From the NCBI RefSeq assembly GCF_019649055.1, contig NW_026570323.1, positions 310,001 through 374,000 on the forward strand: a stretch of DNA of 64,000 bases, in the 5' to 3' direction. Both the position numbers and the translations under genes were made by a program. Positions within the stretch are counted from its first letter, which is position 1, and each line of letters starts with the position of its first letter. The notes beneath the pieces were generated by a model. It worked only from the letters and a program-made list of their open reading frames with translations, searched no databases and was not told where the DNA came from. Below, one piece after another: positions 34,001 to 37,000 of the stretch. This DNA comes from Paramacrobiotus metropolitanus. Its lineage: Eukaryota; Tardigrada; Eutardigrada; Parachela; Macrobiotidae.

Positions 34001-37000
34001 CGATGGAGTTGTGGCTCCAGGTCAGCCCCATGGTGTCAACGTTGCTGTCGATCTTCATGGCCCGCCAGCCGTAAACGTTGTTGTCCCTCCGGCTATCATT
34101 CCGCCTGCACCAATGCAGCAAAACGTTGAATTTCCGGGTCTTCCACCGAATGTTTTGCCGTTGCCGGCTGTTCCGATTGTCCGTGATGCCCGTGACCGTT
34201 CTCCAGCTGATCGACCGCGTGCGCCTTCTGCGCCTTCTGGTCCTGTCGGTTCAGCTGATCACAACTTTGTGCCTGGATACTTGGCTCAGCAACAGCAGCG
34301 TGAACTGGATGCCGATCGTCGCCGACAGATGGCTGCCGATGTTTCTCGTCGCTTAGATGCCGCTGCAGCCGCATCTGGATCTGGTGGCATCACTGGTCTC
34401 TTCTCATTGGCCCCTAATGCTGGCAAGTAACCTTGAGTAACCTTTTGCTTTGATCTGTTGTTTTTCTCCTGATCTCACCTGTGTTACTGCTTCTGTGTTG
34501 TTGTGTATTACGATAATGCACTGGAGCCGTATTATTCTTCTATTACCGTTGTTCTCTTGTTGGTTTCTATTTTTGTGTCGGTTTATTGGTAATCTGCACC
34601 TATGATTTTCATGGCATTATTGTTAGCTTGTTTGTTGTTGTTATTGCTGACCGTGATTATTTTTGCTTTGGTTTCGAGAATTCGTAAGAATACCAGTTGG
34701 TTGTTGCTTTTGTCTCACTTCGCTTCGGCTACAATACACTTACACATCTTTATAGTTTTTATTTTTCACATCAATTCGAGCTTTATGCCGTACACAGTAC
34801 ATACAAACATCGTCTCAGCCGGCATACGCAAATTAGTAATTCATAGTTCGCCCTTCCTGGATCCTTGGACCTCCGCCCTGCTCAAACCCGTCGACTTCGG
34901 GATGCCATTTCGCCAAGGATTCCACACTAACTCACTTGGAATCGCGGCGTACAGTCACATTGGGCATCGGATGGACACGTGGATTGTGCGGTGGAGCGGG
35001 ATCAGGATGGATGGAGGTGCACAATCGCACTGGGATGTTGCGGGATGGATTGTTTACATTGGCACGGCCAAGCATCGTTCGTGGGGGTGACGTGTGGGAG
35101 TAGGATCACACGCCGGGATGTACGTACGGATGCTGACTGTCCGCCTTCCACCTGCAACATAACAAGATAATCTAGTCAATCAATGCTGTGATTTGCTATT
35201 CTCTTTTACTAGCAGTATATATGATGTCATAACGCAGAGTCTATATAAGTTCCGGTTGTCATTAATATCGGCAGCAGTCGCTATTTTGACTTCTAGAGAC
35301 TGTTTCTAATTACGATTTCCTTGTGTTGTGAACTGTGTTGTGAATTGGATAAAGAGACAGCAATACTTGTTCCTTCTGATGTACATGATCGTTCCCGGAT
35401 TATTGCATAGAATACAGGTTTGCTCGTGACACAATCGTCCTAGCTCTTGCCGATCCTCACAGAACTTGCGACCGGAGATTGTAGTTAGTCTTCTTCGCCA
35501 GGGATTCCTGATTCGTGTTCCTGATTCGTTCGTATTTCCGCCGTAGTTATTCTGTTACAGTTTGAGATGAGAGTTGCCTACCGATTGAGCATTACAGGCG
35601 TGGAAGAGTAAAGATTGTTCATGGAGCCTTAACCGGCGTGAACGCTTATACACGACAGTTGAGTAGATACAATACTAATCGAAATGGCTCATTGCAAACT
35701 GATTGTAGAGAAAACGTTGACACAGGAATTTTCGCTACATGTACGTTGAGGTTTTTTTGCATTCCGACATAGGTAATCACAATATAGATTTATCCGAATG
35801 GCGATATTATGCTGACTGCTCCAATTAACAATAACTTTCCAGAATTGATTACGTGACAATTATTGTTTCTGTGTCAGCTTGTTCACCAGATTAATACAAA
35901 ATAATTATTAAATTTAAATGTCGAATAATGCAGAAAATACCGTGTATGTGGTCCCAATCTGGTGTCCGGTACATTATTCTGTATTGCAGAAATGTCAGGG
36001 ATGCTCTCCAAGTATCTAATTAGTTAAGTTTGTTCTTAAAAAGATGTAACGTTTTTACTTGACAGTTAATGTTTTTATGCCAGCTTGTTCACAAGATTAT
36101 TAAAATATTAAATTTGCATTTATTAAAAAATTAAATCTGGAATTTTGCAGATGGGCTGCGGAGACCTGCGACATTCGTAATTTGAAGCTTTCACGGGCTA
36201 ACCGGCGCCAGGTGTTAGGTCCGGTACTACACGTGATACGATTCCCACTGATGACAGACAAGCAGCTGGCAGACGGTCCCATTGGCGTAAGTCGAATTCA
36301 CTTAGCCTTCGATTGAGATATGAACACAGACTGTGCTCTTGAGCGATTTTCTAAAATGATTAAAAACGAAATGAAATGGTATTCGAAACAGAAAACATGG
36401 CTGTTTTACCTTATATTTCCGAGCACAGCGTTGAAATAATTTATTCTAATCAAACGATAAGGCGGTTTATATAGTTCTTAACTTCTTATAGTATGTTTGA
36501 TGATCCAACATTATTGTAACTGCTATTATTATTATTCCACTACAGTGGCCAAACTCCTTTAACAGAGACTTTTTACCCTCAGGTGGACCTCAAAACTTTT
36601 GGATTTACCAGGCTGCTGGAAAACTGTTTTGCTAATTTTTTTTGAAAATTTTATACTTATTTGGTTTAATTTTCTGAAATAAAGTAGTTACTTACCCACT
36701 TAGGAATCGCAACTAGGATTCAAACCCAGGACATACAGTCTTAAAGCCGGACGTGTTACACCAGGCTACGGAAAAAAAATTGATTTAATAGATAATAACA
36801 GATTTCTGTTTGTACACATAGAGTGGCTTGCTGACGTTGCCCGAGTTAAAAGAAATCTACCTTCACAAGCACGCCACAACGCCACCCCCGGTGCCACCTG
36901 GCCTATTCCCCACGCAGCCACGACAGCCTCCGTTGATCCGTGTGGCTGGCATGGAATTCAAGCACAAGGAGGAAATCTTTGTGGAAGACGGAATACAGTG

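Larger units (their letters stand above)
11088..35657 (+). mobile_element. Giant (24.6 kb) Ty3/gypsy-type LTR retrotransposon with a large cargo region
   Basis: The element is bounded by two 570-bp LTRs beginning TGACGTGTGG and ending CACGACA, with a primer binding site after the left LTR. Domain order gag, aspartic protease, RT, RNase H, integrase is that of Ty3/gypsy elements. Typical members are 5-10 kb; this one continues for 12 kb after pol with cargo genes on both strands and a tRNA-like array. The LTRs differ at only about eight positions by my reading (roughly 98-99 percent identity), so insertion is fairly recent. A 1.2-kb hAT element accounts for 1.2 kb of the extra length. No envelope gene was recognised. 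It sits sense-oriented in intron 4 of a BTB gene. Confidence 0.93.

Noticed and set aside
33619-34074. Second frame overlapping cargo gene F
   Set aside because: A frame-shifted shadow of the RGG-rich gene, with no TATA-to-start arrangement distinct from gene F.
34436-35087. Envelope gene before the 3' LTR
   Set aside because: No signal-peptide, cleavage-site, fusion-peptide and anchor arrangement. Only a short frame with an N-terminal hydrophobic segment is present.
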